In this document: in pieces, positions 63,571 through 64,000 of the stretch
How positions within the stretch are numbered: the first letter of the stretch is position 1
Layout: every line of letters starts with the position of its first letter
NCBI RefSeq assembly: GCF_964355755.1
Contig: NC_092675.1
Span: 5,054,312-5,118,311 of the forward strand
Length of the DNA: 64,000 nt
DNA from: Antedon mediterranea
Taxonomy: Eukaryota; Echinodermata; Crinoidea; Comatulida; Antedonidae
Reading direction: 5' to 3'
Notes under the pieces: generated by a model
Databases searched by the model: none
Seen by the model: only the letters and a program-made list of their open reading frames with translations
What the model was told of the DNA's origin: nothing
Program-made: the position numbers and the translations under genes

Positions 63571-64000
63571 GTAACTTTTAATTCCCAACCGAATCATAAA
63601 CTTATGACTGTAATAGTTTGTGACAGAAAACCGAATGATGTTCATTGTTAGATTCATAGGAAAGTCTTGTTTTAGTCGGTCCTGTCAACATTTATCTTGA
63701 AATGTTAGCTGCGAATGGTTGTAAAATCTTAATTTAAATTAATTAATTAATAATTGTAAATTATATCAGTATGGTTTTGTATGAACATTAATTGTTCTGA
63801 AAGAAGTTTAGGAATGATTCCAGTAAGAACCCTTTTCATTGTTACTAACCAGGAATTACACTTGTTGATATAGATTCCGAAGTTGGAATCAGGTATATCT
63901 TGGAATAATTTAGCAACATTATGGTAAATGTTGCTAGACAACATTTTCTAATTTTATTTTTAACATAGGCTTATCTATTGTATTTTAGTATTAAACTACG

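Overview
This is animal nuclear DNA. It is very AT-rich (about 30% GC by eye), almost free of long open frames, and full of microsatellites, short hairpin elements and LINE tails. It carries one clearly recognisable protein gene, split by large introns. The gene is Pitx, a paired-like homeobox gene of the K50 class, on the minus strand. Dispersed repeats with TTTATATAGCGC or AAAGCGCTGTAC motifs, foldback elements and a great excess of the octamer TAGGCCTA suggest a marine invertebrate. An echinoderm or another invertebrate deuterostome is my best guess, but the species cannot be fixed from sequence alone.

Pitx fills most of the window, from about 58.9 kb down to about 14.5 kb. The long isoform joins four coding exons: 58736-58712, 46716-46441, 24364-24141 and 15335-14808. 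Every junction keeps frame and every boundary has GT/AG, giving a predicted 350 aa. A second, phase-compatible first coding exon lies at 27156-26979, behind a CCAAT box and a GC box. It would give a 309-aa isoform with a different N-terminus and the same homeodomain and OAR tail. The layout mirrors the vertebrate Pitx2a/b versus Pitx2c promoters. The intron between the alternative first exon and the homeobox exon holds three FoxH1-type octamers, the place where vertebrate Pitx2 keeps its Nodal-responsive asymmetric enhancer.

Region by region: 1-14.5 kb is downstream of Pitx and holds repeats, a perfect 30-bp palindrome and a few GC-richer patches. 14.8-58.9 kb is Pitx. Its introns contain a four-copy 129-bp tandem array open on both strands, several foldback elements, LINE 3' ends and one possible nested plus-strand transcription unit (42.05-42.74 kb). 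58.9-64 kb is upstream of Pitx. It holds a GC-box/TATA promoter candidate (60.53 kb), an enhancer-like patch (62.5 kb) and a likely signal-peptide exon on the plus strand (63477-63570), whose gene would continue past the right edge.

No rRNA, tRNA, CRISPR or prokaryotic signal was found. Positions were read by eye, and exon borders are predictions without transcript support.
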